Shown here: in pieces, positions 6,556 to 16,366 of the stretch
Position numbering within the stretch: the first letter of the stretch is position 1
Layout: every line of letters begins with the position of its first letter
Assembly (NCBI GenBank): GCA_023434205.1
Contig: JAEYTB010000285.1
Span: 1-20,892 of the forward strand
Source of the DNA: Planctomycetota bacterium
Lineage (GTDB): Bacteria > Planctomycetota > Phycisphaerae > Phycisphaerales > UBA1924
Length of the DNA: 20,892 nt
Direction of reading: 5' to 3'
The notes under the pieces: generated by a model
What the model saw: the letters and a program-made list of their open reading frames with translations, nothing else
What the model was told of the DNA's origin: nothing
Database searches by the model: none
Position numbers and translations under genes: made by a program

Positions 6556-7341
6556 ATGTCCCAGGATATCTCTAACCTCTTGAAAGAATGGCCCTTCCAG
6601 CCGGGCCAGATCAACGCGCGCCTCATCACCGGGGCCGACGGCGAGTCCCGTGTCCAGGTCCGTCTCGACCTCGGAATCATCCAGATGCATGCCGACGGGC
6701 GTCCCGATGGCGAACAGCCGTTCGGGTATCCCAGCCTTTTGGAGTATTACGAAGCCCAGATCGAACAGGACGAGGACGACCTCCCCGGCCCCGACGGCAA
6801 GTCCGATAAACTGGTGCTGTCCCCGGACGACTGCCGCGCCCTCCGCGAAGAGGCCGCCCAGTTCTACCAGCGCTACCTCGCGCTGCTCGTCCTCGAGGAC
6901 TACGACCGCGTCGTCCGCGACACCACCCGCAACCTCCGCGTCCTGGACCTGTGCGCCAAGCACGGCCAGACCGAGGACGACCGCACCCTCCTCGAACAGT
7001 TCCGCCCCTACATCACCATGATGCGCTCCCGCGCCCTCGCCAGCCAGGCCATGAAGGACAACGAGCCCAAGGCCGCCATCCACGCCCTGGACGAGGGGCT
7101 CGAGGCCCTCCGCTCCTACTTCAACGACTCCGGCAAGCCCCAGATGTTCGACAGTTCCACCGAGGTCGAACTCCTCCGCGGCATGCGCGATGCCCTCGTC
7201 CCCAAGCTCCCCATCTCCCAGAAGACCGAGCTCCGCCAGCGCCTCGCCAAGGCCATCGAGCAGGAAAACTACGAACTGGCCGCGATCCTCAGGGACGAGC
7301 TAAAGCAGCTCAAAGACACCCCCACCACCCAGAACGGGTAG
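6556..7341 (+). CDS. UVR-motif (UvrB/UvrC C-terminal motif) protein
   Basis: A 261-residue soluble, acidic protein with no signal peptide or membrane segment. The only recognisable element is a C-terminal UVR motif at residues 226-253 (LRQRLAKAIEQENYELAAI and continuing to DELKQLK). This is the helical hairpin by which UvrB and UvrC interact, also found in McsA-type and other adaptor proteins. The central part is predicted mostly helical (ALREEAAQFYQRYLALLVLEDYDRV). The N-terminal 70 residues contain a compact mixed segment with RVQVRLDLGIIQMHADGRPDG. No nuclease or zinc cluster is present. ATG at 6556 is chosen because codon bias starts there, although the upstream Shine-Dalgarno match is poor. 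The role is unknown; a scaffold or adaptor is the most that can be said. Confidence 0.8.
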   Translation: MSQDISNLLKEWPFQPGQINARLITGADGESRVQVRLDLGIIQMHADGRPDGEQPFGYPSLLEYYEAQIEQDEDDLPGPDGKSDKLVLSPDDCRALREEAAQFYQRYLALLVLEDYDRVVRDTTRNLRVLDLCAKHGQTEDDRTLLEQFRPYITMMRSRALASQAMKDNEPKAAIHALDEGLEALRSYFNDSGKPQMFDSSTEVELLRGMRDALVPKLPISQKTELRQRLAKAIEQENYELAAILRDELKQLKDTPTTQNG

Positions 7342-7358
7342 GATCCTCCGAATGGACC

Positions 7359-7600
7359 GTGAAGTACGACTCAAGCTCGAACCTGGATCACCTGTTTGAC
7401 CGCGTTGAGCGGGGTGAAGAAGTACGCATTTCGCGGAAGGGCGGGCCGGTCGCCAAGCTGGTCCCCCTGACCCACCCAACGACCAGCAGACGGACGATGC
7501 GATCAAAGCGCTGCTCACGTTCCGTCAACGCCACCACCTGACCTCCAGCCTCACTATGGACGAAATCAGCGAGATGCGGCACCAGGGGCGTCGCTCCTGA
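7359..7600 (+). pseudogene. Phd/YefM-family antitoxin, frameshifted
   Basis: The GTG at 7359 opens a frame reading NLDHLFDRVERGEEVRISRK and then GGPVAKLVPL, the Phd-type DNA-binding fold consensus (compare L-x-x-L-L-x-x-V-x-x-G-E-E-V-x-I-T-R-x-G-x-P-V-A-x-L-V-P). After LVPLTHP the frame turns into Arg/Ser-rich nonsense and stops at 7541. A different frame continues the natural C-terminus: NDQQTDDAIKALLTFRQRHH and on to MRHQGRRS, ending with TGA at 7598-7600. One missing base near 7473-7480 explains this. The restored stop overlaps the toxin ATG as TGATG, the coupling expected of a TA operon. The original start may lie a few codons upstream. Confidence 0.72.
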
Positions 7601-8001
7601 TGCTGGTCCTTGATTCATCGGGCGATCGCTCCGCTCGCGCTGACGGATGAGGATCAGGCAGGGCTTGAGTCGCCGCTGCTGCTCATCAAAGCGGATGGGG
7701 CGAAAGTGCCATCGCTCTGGTAGCTCGAGATTCGGAATGTCATGTCCTCGCTGAACGTAGGGGCCGAATGACGCCGGAAAGCACGCAGGACTTCACCCGC
7801 CAGTTGGCCAACCTCCGCATTACTATCGATGCCGAGCCCAACGAGAGCGGCGCGTTGTCACTGGCACTGCTTTACACGCTCACGTTCTATCACGCGGCTT
7901 ATCTTGAGCTGGCGCTCCGCACCGGCAGTACCCTCGCGACGAGGGATCGCCGGCTCCGCGCGGCCGCAGCGGCGGCTGGGGTTCCGCTCCTCCCGGCATG
8001 A
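7600..8001 (+). pseudogene. VapC-type PIN-domain toxin, degraded
   Basis: The ATG at 7600 opens MLVLDSS, the usual VapC N-terminus with the first catalytic Asp. The frame is then lost around 7620, and continues in another frame as AIAPLALTDEDQAGLES and GAKVPSLW. A TAG at 7721 interrupts the conserved LW-x-LEIRNV segment. A second frame change sits near 7767, after which MTPESTQDF and the C-terminal half are open to 8001, ending TGSTLATRDRRLRAAAAAAG, the conserved PIN end. The usual acidic residue in the YDAAYLELA motif is His here (YHAAYLELA). One internal stop, two frameshifts and a lost active-site residue make a functional toxin very unlikely. It follows a broken antitoxin in the same operon order. 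Confidence 0.78.
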
Positions 8002-8042
8002 CCCGCCAGACAGCCTCAAGAGTGATCGGGTAGGCTCTCCAA

Positions 8043-10630
<2,588 letters not shown>

Positions 10631-10634
<4 letters not shown>

Positions 10635-12364
10635 GGCTGGAACTCGTAGAGGCGGGGGCCGGTGTCGGTGCCGGCGATGCGGTCCTTGATTTTGAGCAGG
10701 ACTTCCTTGCCCATGGCCTCGGCGGTGGCCATTTCCTCGACGACGGCGTGGTCGGCGCCGAGCTGCATCGCCATCAGGCCCTTGCTCAGGGCGTTGGCGC
10801 GGGCGGCGAGGAAGACGTCTTTCTTGAGCTGGCGGACGGTGCGGCAGGCGCGGAGCATCGCCTCCTCGTCGGGCATGGTGAGGATCACGGCGTTGGCGGT
10901 CTCGAGGCCGGCGGAGAGCAGCACGTCGGGGTTGCTGGCGTCGCCGTAGACGATGCGGCGGCCGAGCACGGACTGGCGCTGCACGGTGTTGGGGTTGAGC
11001 TCGATCACGGTGATCTCGACGCCCTCGGGCTGGATGGCGTCGGCGACGGCGCGGCCCACGGGCCCGAAGCCTGCAATGATGACGTGGAACCCGGTGCGGC
11101 GCGCATCATCGCGCTCCTGGGTCTCCGAAGGGTCTTCCCGCAGCGACGACCCGCGCGCCCAGGGGGCGTTGGGCACCCGCTGGAGCTTGCCGGCCAGCCG
11201 CCGCCCCGCCGCGGCGATCAGCGGTGAAAGCAGGGTTGAGATCACGACCACGGCGACGCAGTGGCCGACCAGTCGGGGGTCGAGCAGGCCCTTCTCGCGC
11301 GCCTGCGAGACGATCACGAGCGTGAACTCTCCGGCGGGCACGAGCACCGCCGCGGCGAGCATCCCGATGCGGGCCGATGCACCCAGGCTCCATGAGGCGA
11401 CCCCGATGCCCACGATCTTCACGACCACGAGTGCGCCGACGGCGAGGAGGGCGACCCACCACTCGCGCGCGACATCGCCGATGGGCAGCATGAGGCCCAC
11501 GGCGGTGAAGAACACGGCCAGGAAGAGGTCTCGCACGGGCACGAGCTGGCCCGCGACCTGGTAGCGGAAGGGGGTCGAGGCGAGGAGCAGCCCGGCGAGG
11601 AACGCGCCCATCTCGGGGCTGAAGCCCAGCCACGCGGTGAACAGGGCGCTGGCGAGGGCGACGGCGGCGGAGATGATGATGAGGACTTCCCCGCCGTGGC
11701 GGCTGGCCTCGCCAAGGACTTTGGGCAGGCCGTAGCGGCCGAAGACGATGAGGGCGGCGATGCCGGCGATGGCGAGGGCGCCGGCCCGGAGCGCGTCGTC
11801 CGGGGCGGTCTGCTGGGCCACGCCGCCGCGCCAGGCGACGAGCACGGGCAGCAGGGCGAGCATGGCGACGGCGATGAGGTCCTGGAAGAGGGTGATGCCG
11901 AAGGCCAGGCGGCCGTAGGTGGTGTTGAGTTCGCGGCGCTGCTCCATGATGCGGAGCGGGGCGACGGTCGCGGCGCAGGAAACGCTCATGGCGATGACCA
12001 GCGCCGGAATGACGTCACGCAGGAAGGCGTAGGCGACGCCGAAGGCGAGGATCAGGCAGAGGCCGGTGGCCAGCAGTGTGCCGCCGACGATGGAGAAGAG
12101 CCCCTTCTTGACGCGGGCGAGGTCGAGCTCAAGGCCGATGGTGAATATCAGCAGGATGGTGGCGAGGCGGCTGATCTCGGAGACGGCCTCAACGGAGCGG
12201 ATGAGCCCGAGCGCGTAGGGGCCGATGAGGGCGCCGGCGATGAGGTAGCCGGGGATGGTGGGCAGGCGCACGCGGCTGAAGAGCAGCGCGATGAGCCCCG
12301 CGGTGGCGAGCACGACCACCAGGTCGACGGCGGTGTTGGGTTGGGCCTGCTGGGCGAGGAGCAC
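10631..12364 (-). CDS. CPA2-family cation:proton antiporter with RCK/TrkA-N domain (KefB/RosB type)
   Basis: A 577-residue inner-membrane protein. Residues about 10-390 form a CPA2 Na+/H+ exchanger domain with about 12 helices, including RLPTIPGYLIAGALIGPYAL near the N-terminus, TILLIFTIGLELDL, and FQDLIAVAML with the family's conserved Asp. A linker of about 30 residues leads to a cytoplasmic TrkA-N (RCK) nucleotide-binding domain whose Rossmann loop reads AGFGPVG (431-437), with YGDASNPDVLLSAGL later as expected. It probably exports K+ or Na+ in exchange for H+ under NAD(H) control. The GTG start at 12364 lies one base after the mnmG stop codon, so the gene is very likely translated by coupling to mnmG. 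No terminator separates it from the converging kinase gene. Confidence 0.9.
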
Positions 12365-12365
12365 G

Positions 12366-14270
12366 TTATCGCTTCCCTACGAGGACGGCGAGGAGTGTAA
12401 GGTCCGCGGGGGTGATGCCCTCGAGGCGTCCGGCCTGGCCGAAGGTCCGAGGGCGGAACTTGACCAGGGCGTGGCGGGCCTCGGTGCGCATCTGGTGGAA
12501 GGACTCGTAGGGCGCATCCTCGGGGAGGCGGCGGTGCTCGAGCTCGGCCTGGCGCCTGATCTCGGCGCGCTGGCGGGCGAGGTAGGGGGCGTAGCGGCGG
12601 TCGGCGAAGGCGGTCTGGAGTGCGGGGCGCGGATTGCGGAGTGCGGAATGGGGGAGTGCCGCGACGAGGTCGTCGAGTGAGAACTCGGCGGCCATCATGG
12701 CTTTGGAGAGGGGGACGCCGTTGACGCGGGTTGCGTCGATGGCGGCGTGGATGGCGGCGAGGTCGCGTTGGCGCTGGTCGAAGAGCCTGAGGCGGGCCTG
12801 GCCCAGGTCGGTGTTGAGCAGGCCGAGCTGCTGGGCGACGGGCGTGAGGCGGTCGGTGCTGTTGTCGGCCCGCAGCAGCAGCCGGTGTTCGGCGCGGCTG
12901 GTGAACATGCGGTAGGGCTCGACCGGGGTCTTGGTGACCAGGTCGTCCATGAGCACGCCGATGTACGCCTGGTCGCGGCCCAGGATGAACTCGTCCTGCC
13001 CGCGGGCGCGTCGGGCGGCGTTGATGCCGGCGATGAGGCCCTGTGCCGCGGCTTCTTCGTAGCCGCTCGTGCCGTTGATCTGGCCGGCGAGGAAGAAGTT
13101 CCGCACGGGCCGGGTCTCGCCGGTGGCGCGGATCTGGTGGGGGCGGACCATGTCGTACTCAACCGCGTAGCCGTAGCGGTAGACCTCGGCGTTCTCGCAG
13201 CCGGGCATGGCGCGGACGATTTGGTCCTGCACATCGGCGGGGAGGCTGGTGGAGATGCCGTTGCAGTAGACCCAGTCGTCGCGGAGGGACTCGGGCTCGA
13301 GGAACACGGCGTGGGTCTCACGCTCGGCGAACCGGACGACCTTGTCTTCGATCGAGGGGCAGTAGCGCGGGCCGATGGACTCGATCTGGCCGGAGTACAT
13401 CGGTGCGCGGTGGAGGTTGGCGCGGATGAGGTCGTGGGCCTCGCGCGTGGTGTGGGTCTGGGCGCAGGCGACTTGGGGGAGGGGAGGGAAGAGGTCGAGT
13501 GGTCGCGTGGTCGGGTGGTCGAGTGACGAGAGCGTGAGGTCGGAGAAGGGGGTTGGGTTTTCGTCGCCGTGCTGCTGGGGGAGGGAATCCCAGTTGATGG
13601 AGCTGCGCTTGAGGCGCGGGGGGGTGCCGGTCTTGAGGCGGCCGAGGTCGAAGCCCAGGTCTTTGAGCGCGGTGGAGATGCCGAGGGCGGGCGACTCGCC
13701 GTGGCGGCCGCCGGGGGTCTGGGACTCGCCGGTGTGCATGAGGCCGCGCATGAAGGTGCCGGTAGTGAGGACCACTGCGAAAGCGGAAAGCGGGAAGCGG
13801 AGAGCGGAGGAGGCGACTTCGACGCCGGTGATGGCTCCGTTCTCGACGAGGAGGTGTTCGACGGTGCCGGGGATGACTTCGATCTCGGGGCGTGAGGCGA
13901 TAAGGCGCTGGACCGCATCGGCGTAGGCGTGCCTGTCGCACTGGGCGCGCGGGCCGTGGACGGCGGGGCCCTTGCTGGTGTTGAGGACCTTGAACTGGAT
14001 TCCGGTGGCGTCGGCGGCGAGGCCCATGAGGCCGCCGAGGGCGTCGATCTCGCGGACGAGCTGCCCCTTGGCGAGGCCGCCGATGGCGGGGTTGCAGGAC
14101 ATGACGCCGATCTTGGCGGGGTCCTGGGTGATGAGGGCGACCGGAGGAGAAGACCCTTCTCGAAGGGACGGGGAAGCCACACCCAGGAGGTTTGCGGCGG
14201 CCCAGGCGGCTTCGACGCCGGCGTGGCCGCCGCCGATGACGATGACCTGGAAGTGCCGGGGGTGGTTCAC
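12366..14270 (-). CDS. mnmG: tRNA uridine-5-carboxymethylaminomethyl modification enzyme, FAD subunit
   Basis: MnmG (GidA) works with MnmE to make the cmnm5U34 wobble modification in tRNA. The protein has 634 residues. The FAD Rossmann motif VIGGGHAGVEAAWAAA lies at about 11-26, then MSCNPAIGGLAKGQLVREID (57-76), the signature FKVLNTSKGPAVHGPRAQ, the cysteine-containing VNFFLAGQING-like region NFFLAGQINGTSGYEEAAAQ (391-410), TSRAEHRLLLRADN (457-470), and a C-terminal tRNA-binding helical domain ending TFGQAGRLEGITPADL. GTG at 14270 is the start. Four segments where the family is short or variable are filled by low-complexity, DNA-repeat-derived residues (about 30-43, 154-165, 246-266, 538-550). 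All insertions are in frame and the conserved motifs are intact, so the enzyme is likely functional. It is followed directly by the antiporter gene. Confidence 0.96.
   Translation of the reverse strand: MNHPRHFQVIVIGGGHAGVEAAWAAANLLGVASPSLREGSSPPVALITQDPAKIGVMSCNPAIGGLAKGQLVREIDALGGLMGLAADATGIQFKVLNTSKGPAVHGPRAQCDRHAYADAVQRLIASRPEIEVIPGTVEHLLVENGAITGVEVASSALRFPLSAFAVVLTTGTFMRGLMHTGESQTPGGRHGESPALGISTALKDLGFDLGRLKTGTPPRLKRSSINWDSLPQQHGDENPTPFSDLTLSSLDHPTTRPLDLFPPLPQVACAQTHTTREAHDLIRANLHRAPMYSGQIESIGPRYCPSIEDKVVRFAERETHAVFLEPESLRDDWVYCNGISTSLPADVQDQIVRAMPGCENAEVYRYGYAVEYDMVRPHQIRATGETRPVRNFFLAGQINGTSGYEEAAAQGLIAGINAARRARGQDEFILGRDQAYIGVLMDDLVTKTPVEPYRMFTSRAEHRLLLRADNSTDRLTPVAQQLGLLNTDLGQARLRLFDQRQRDLAAIHAAIDATRVNGVPLSKAMMAAEFSLDDLVAALPHSALRNPRPALQTAFADRRYAPYLARQRAEIRRQAELEHRRLPEDAPYESFHQMRTEARHALVKFRPRTFGQAGRLEGITPADLTLLAVLVGKR
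12629..12649. repeat. 3 x 7-bp tandem repeat GCGGANT inside mnmG
   Basis: GCGGATT, GCGGAGT and GCGGAAT follow one another exactly. The block encodes part of LPHSALRNPRP (about residues 539-549) in the linker before the C-terminal domain of MnmG. Confidence 0.8.
13493..13524. repeat. 4 x 8-bp tandem repeat GGTCGNGT inside mnmG
   Basis: GGTCGAGT, GGTCGCGT, GGTCGGGT and GGTCGAGT are head to tail. They encode LDHPTTRPLDL on the minus strand, within an extra segment (about residues 246-266) between the GDENPTPFS motif and the ACAQTHTT motif, where other MnmG proteins have fewer residues. Confidence 0.85.
13777..13810. repeat. About 5 x 7-bp tandem repeat GCGGARA inside mnmG
   Basis: GCGAAA, GCGGAAA, GCGGGAA, GCGGAGA and GCGGAGG are consecutive. 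They encode SSALRFPLSAFA on the minus strand, just before the conserved AVVLTTGTF strand, where the usual sequence is a single short beta strand. Confidence 0.85.
14142..14183. repeat. Extra segment with inverted repeat inside mnmG
   Basis: Residues 30-43 (GVASPSLREGSSPP) lie between the first FAD-binding helix and the second strand of MnmG, where the family is normally continuous. The DNA contains CCCTTC-TC-GAAGGG at 14154-14167. It is an in-frame insertion of unknown origin. Confidence 0.5.
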
Positions 14271-14349
14271 GGGTGGATGTTACGCGCGGGGTGTGACGGG
14301 ACCCGGGCGCGGGAGCATCTGGTGGGGGACGTCCCACAGGAGAACGACG

Positions 14350-15798
14350 ATGCGCAATAGCTGGATGGCGGCGGTGGTGCTGGGGTTAGGGGGGGTTGCG
14401 GGCGCGCAGGAGCCCGCGGCCGCGCCCGCCGGGGCGACAAAGCTCGAGGTTCGGCCGCTTGACAGCGAAGCGACGGTGTTCCGGGATGTCCACGTCGTCA
14501 CGATGACGGCGCGGGGGACGCTGAAGAACCAGCTTGTGGTGGTGAACAACGGGCGGATCGAGACCGTGACGGACTCGCTGGACGTGTCCACGCTGGGGAA
14601 GGAGCGGGTGGTCGAGTGCGAAGGGAAGAAGTGGCTGATCCCCGGCCTGAGCGATATGCACGTTCACTTCCCGCCGGAGCCAGGGAATGAGGGTGATGCC
14701 GCGTGGCGCGCGGCGACGCTGCTGGTGGCGAACGGCGTGACGACGGCCCGCGGGATGATCGGGAGTAAGCCGAACCTGGAAATGCGGCAGAAGCTGGCCG
14801 CCGGGGAGCTTGTGGGGCCGTGGTGCTACTTCGCGAGCCCGCCGCTGAACGTGCAGAGCGCCAAGAGCCCGGAGCAGGCGCGGGAAAAGGTTCGGTTCTT
14901 CAAGGGCGAGGGGTTCGACCTCATCAAGGCGCACCGGCTGGTGGTGCCCGAGGTTTTTGAGGCGCTGCACGAGGAAGCCGCGGCGCAGGGGATCGCGGTG
15001 GCGGGGCACGTGGACAACGAGGTGGGACTGGAGCGGGCGTACCAGGCGAAGATGCAGATCGAGCACCTGGACGGGATGCTGGGCGCGCTGGTGCCCGAGG
15101 GCCTGCGGGAGACGTTCGTGCAGATGCCGCACGGCGAGGTGAAAGAGCAGGCGGACCTGGGGCGAGTCGGGGTCGTGGTGCAGGAAATGAAGGCCGCCGG
15201 GGTGTGGGCGACGCCGACGCTGGCGCTGTTCGAGATGATCGCGGATGTGAAGACCCCCACCGCCGAACTGGTGGCGCGGCCGGAGAACAAGTACATCCTG
15301 CCCAAGGCGCTGACCCAGTGGGGCATGCAGCGGGACCACAACCGCGCGGAGGGGCCCTTCGCGGAGCGCGGGCTGGGGGATTGGTTTACGGCCACCCGCG
15401 CCCGCATGGTGAAGGAGATGAAGGAGCAGGGCGTGCCGATGATGGCGGGGTCCGACTCGCCGCAGTTCTTCCTGGTTACGGGCTTCGCGCTGCACGATGA
15501 GCTGGGGGCGCTGGTGCGGGCTGGGCTCACGCCGCTCGAGGCCCTGCACGCGGCCACCGCGGCTCCCGCGGAGTACCTGCGCGGCCTGCCCGGGCAGGGC
15601 TCCGGCGTGGGCGTCGCGCCGGACTTCGGTCGGGTGGAGGTCGGGCTGCGCGGGGACCTGGTGCTGCTGGGGGACGACCCGACTCGCGACATCAGCGCGA
15701 CGCGGAAGATCGAGGGGGTGGTCGTGCGTGGGAAGTGGCTGGACCGCGCGGCGCTCGACGGGCTGCTCGCGGAGGTGGTGAAGTCGGTCGGGGCGTGA
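14350..15798 (+). CDS. Exported amidohydrolase (imidazolonepropionase-like metal-dependent hydrolase)
   Basis: The ATG at 14350 has AGGAGA seven bases upstream, giving 482 residues. The N-terminus is a Sec signal peptide (MRNSWMAAVVLGLGGVAGA, cleavage near residue 19). The amidohydrolase TIM-barrel ligands are visible: HVH at 104-106 in PGLSDMHVHF, Lys 193 in FDLIKAH (a candidate for carbamylation), His 220 in VAGHVD, His 239 in IEHLDG, and Asp 369 in MAGSDSP. C-terminal LTPLEALHAATAAPAEYL and GLRGDLVLLGDDP return to the small beta domain as usual. The substrate is probably a cyclic amide or peptide-like compound in the periplasm, but this cannot be told from sequence. It is divergent from mnmG across a 79-base gap. 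A dipeptidyl-peptidase-like gene lies downstream in the same direction, so both may serve extracytoplasmic peptide breakdown (inference). Confidence 0.9.
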   Translation: MRNSWMAAVVLGLGGVAGAQEPAAAPAGATKLEVRPLDSEATVFRDVHVVTMTARGTLKNQLVVVNNGRIETVTDSLDVSTLGKERVVECEGKKWLIPGLSDMHVHFPPEPGNEGDAAWRAATLLVANGVTTARGMIGSKPNLEMRQKLAAGELVGPWCYFASPPLNVQSAKSPEQAREKVRFFKGEGFDLIKAHRLVVPEVFEALHEEAAAQGIAVAGHVDNEVGLERAYQAKMQIEHLDGMLGALVPEGLRETFVQMPHGEVKEQADLGRVGVVVQEMKAAGVWATPTLALFEMIADVKTPTAELVARPENKYILPKALTQWGMQRDHNRAEGPFAERGLGDWFTATRARMVKEMKEQGVPMMAGSDSPQFFLVTGFALHDELGALVRAGLTPLEALHAATAAPAEYLRGLPGQGSGVGVAPDFGRVEVGLRGDLVLLGDDPTRDISATRKIEGVVVRGKWLDRAALDGLLAEVVKSVGA

Positions 15799-16065
15799 GG
15801 CGGGCGGGCGGGCCGCACGTGGCGCAGCGGCACGGCGCGCGGCGGGGGAATCGGGGAGCTCGCCGCGGGTGGTGAAGGCGAGGAGGCGTGTGGCGGCGCG
15901 GAGGGTCTGGGCGTCGGTGTGCGCGTGGTCGAGGTCGCGCCGGAGTTGGCTGAAGGTGTCCGCGGCGGCAAGGGTGGACCTGAGCTCGCGGTGCATGGCC
16001 TCGAGCTGGGCGATGGCCTGCTGCTGGGCGGGCGTGAGTGCGGCGGGATGGTCGGCGGTGACCAT
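15799..16065 (-). CDS. Unrecognised coding region, helical N-terminus; 3' end not defined
   Basis: A minus-strand frame starts with ATG at 16065, with AAGG eight bases upstream. It has strong C/G third positions over 16065-15840, as the real minus-strand genes nearby do. It encodes a plausible amphipathic helical protein: LTPAQQQAIAQLEAMHRELR, then TFSQLRRDLDHAHTDAQTLR, then LLAFTTRGELPDSP. No stop codon occurs before the end of the convergent amidohydrolase gene. The frame stays open, antisense to that gene, down to 14386. I give only the part outside the amidohydrolase gene. Either the true C-terminus overlaps that gene, or the native stop was lost. No homology is recognised. Confidence 0.4.
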
Positions 16066-16366
16066 ACGGGCACCTTACACACTGCGGGGCGGGGTTCAAG
16101 AGGGGTCGGTGCATGCACCGGCTTTTTGCGCACAAAGCCGGTTGGGGCGGGGCTTGTCGTTGAATGTTTGTCTGACTCCCAGGCACGTCTCCCGTCTCTT
16201 CCTCGCAGTGTGAGGAGGTTGAGGGCGGGAGAGGCTTCAACGCTGGATCAGGTCACGCGGGAGACATCGGCACGAGCGTCGCGGATGCGGCGCTGCGTGG
16301 GGCCAGTGGTGAGGCTCGCGGGGTGGTGCGAGTCGCTAGGCTGTCGCGGTCTATCGGGAGCTTGTC
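16066..16366. other. Intergenic region upstream of the S9 peptidase gene
   Basis: About 300 bases with no supported gene. It holds a 26-bp near-palindrome at 16117-16142. Open frames here lack consistent codon bias. The region should contain the promoter of the S9 peptidase gene and the promoter of the minus-strand frame that starts at 16065. No clear -35/-10 pair was found. Confidence 0.5.
16117..16142. repeat. 26-bp near-perfect palindrome
   Basis: ACCGGCTTT and AAAGCCGGT flank a TGCGCA core, giving 12 of 13 symmetric pairs. It could be an operator, a cruciform or a terminator-like hairpin; the T and A runs are inside the stem, not after it. It lies 51 bases upstream of the minus-strand start at 16065 and 225 bases before the S9 gene. 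Confidence 0.5.

Noticed and set aside
14142..14183. Possible shared repeat between the mnmG insertion and the antiporter linker (GAAGACCCTTC in both)
   Set aside because: An 11-base match is expected by chance many times in 20 kb, and the flanks do not align.
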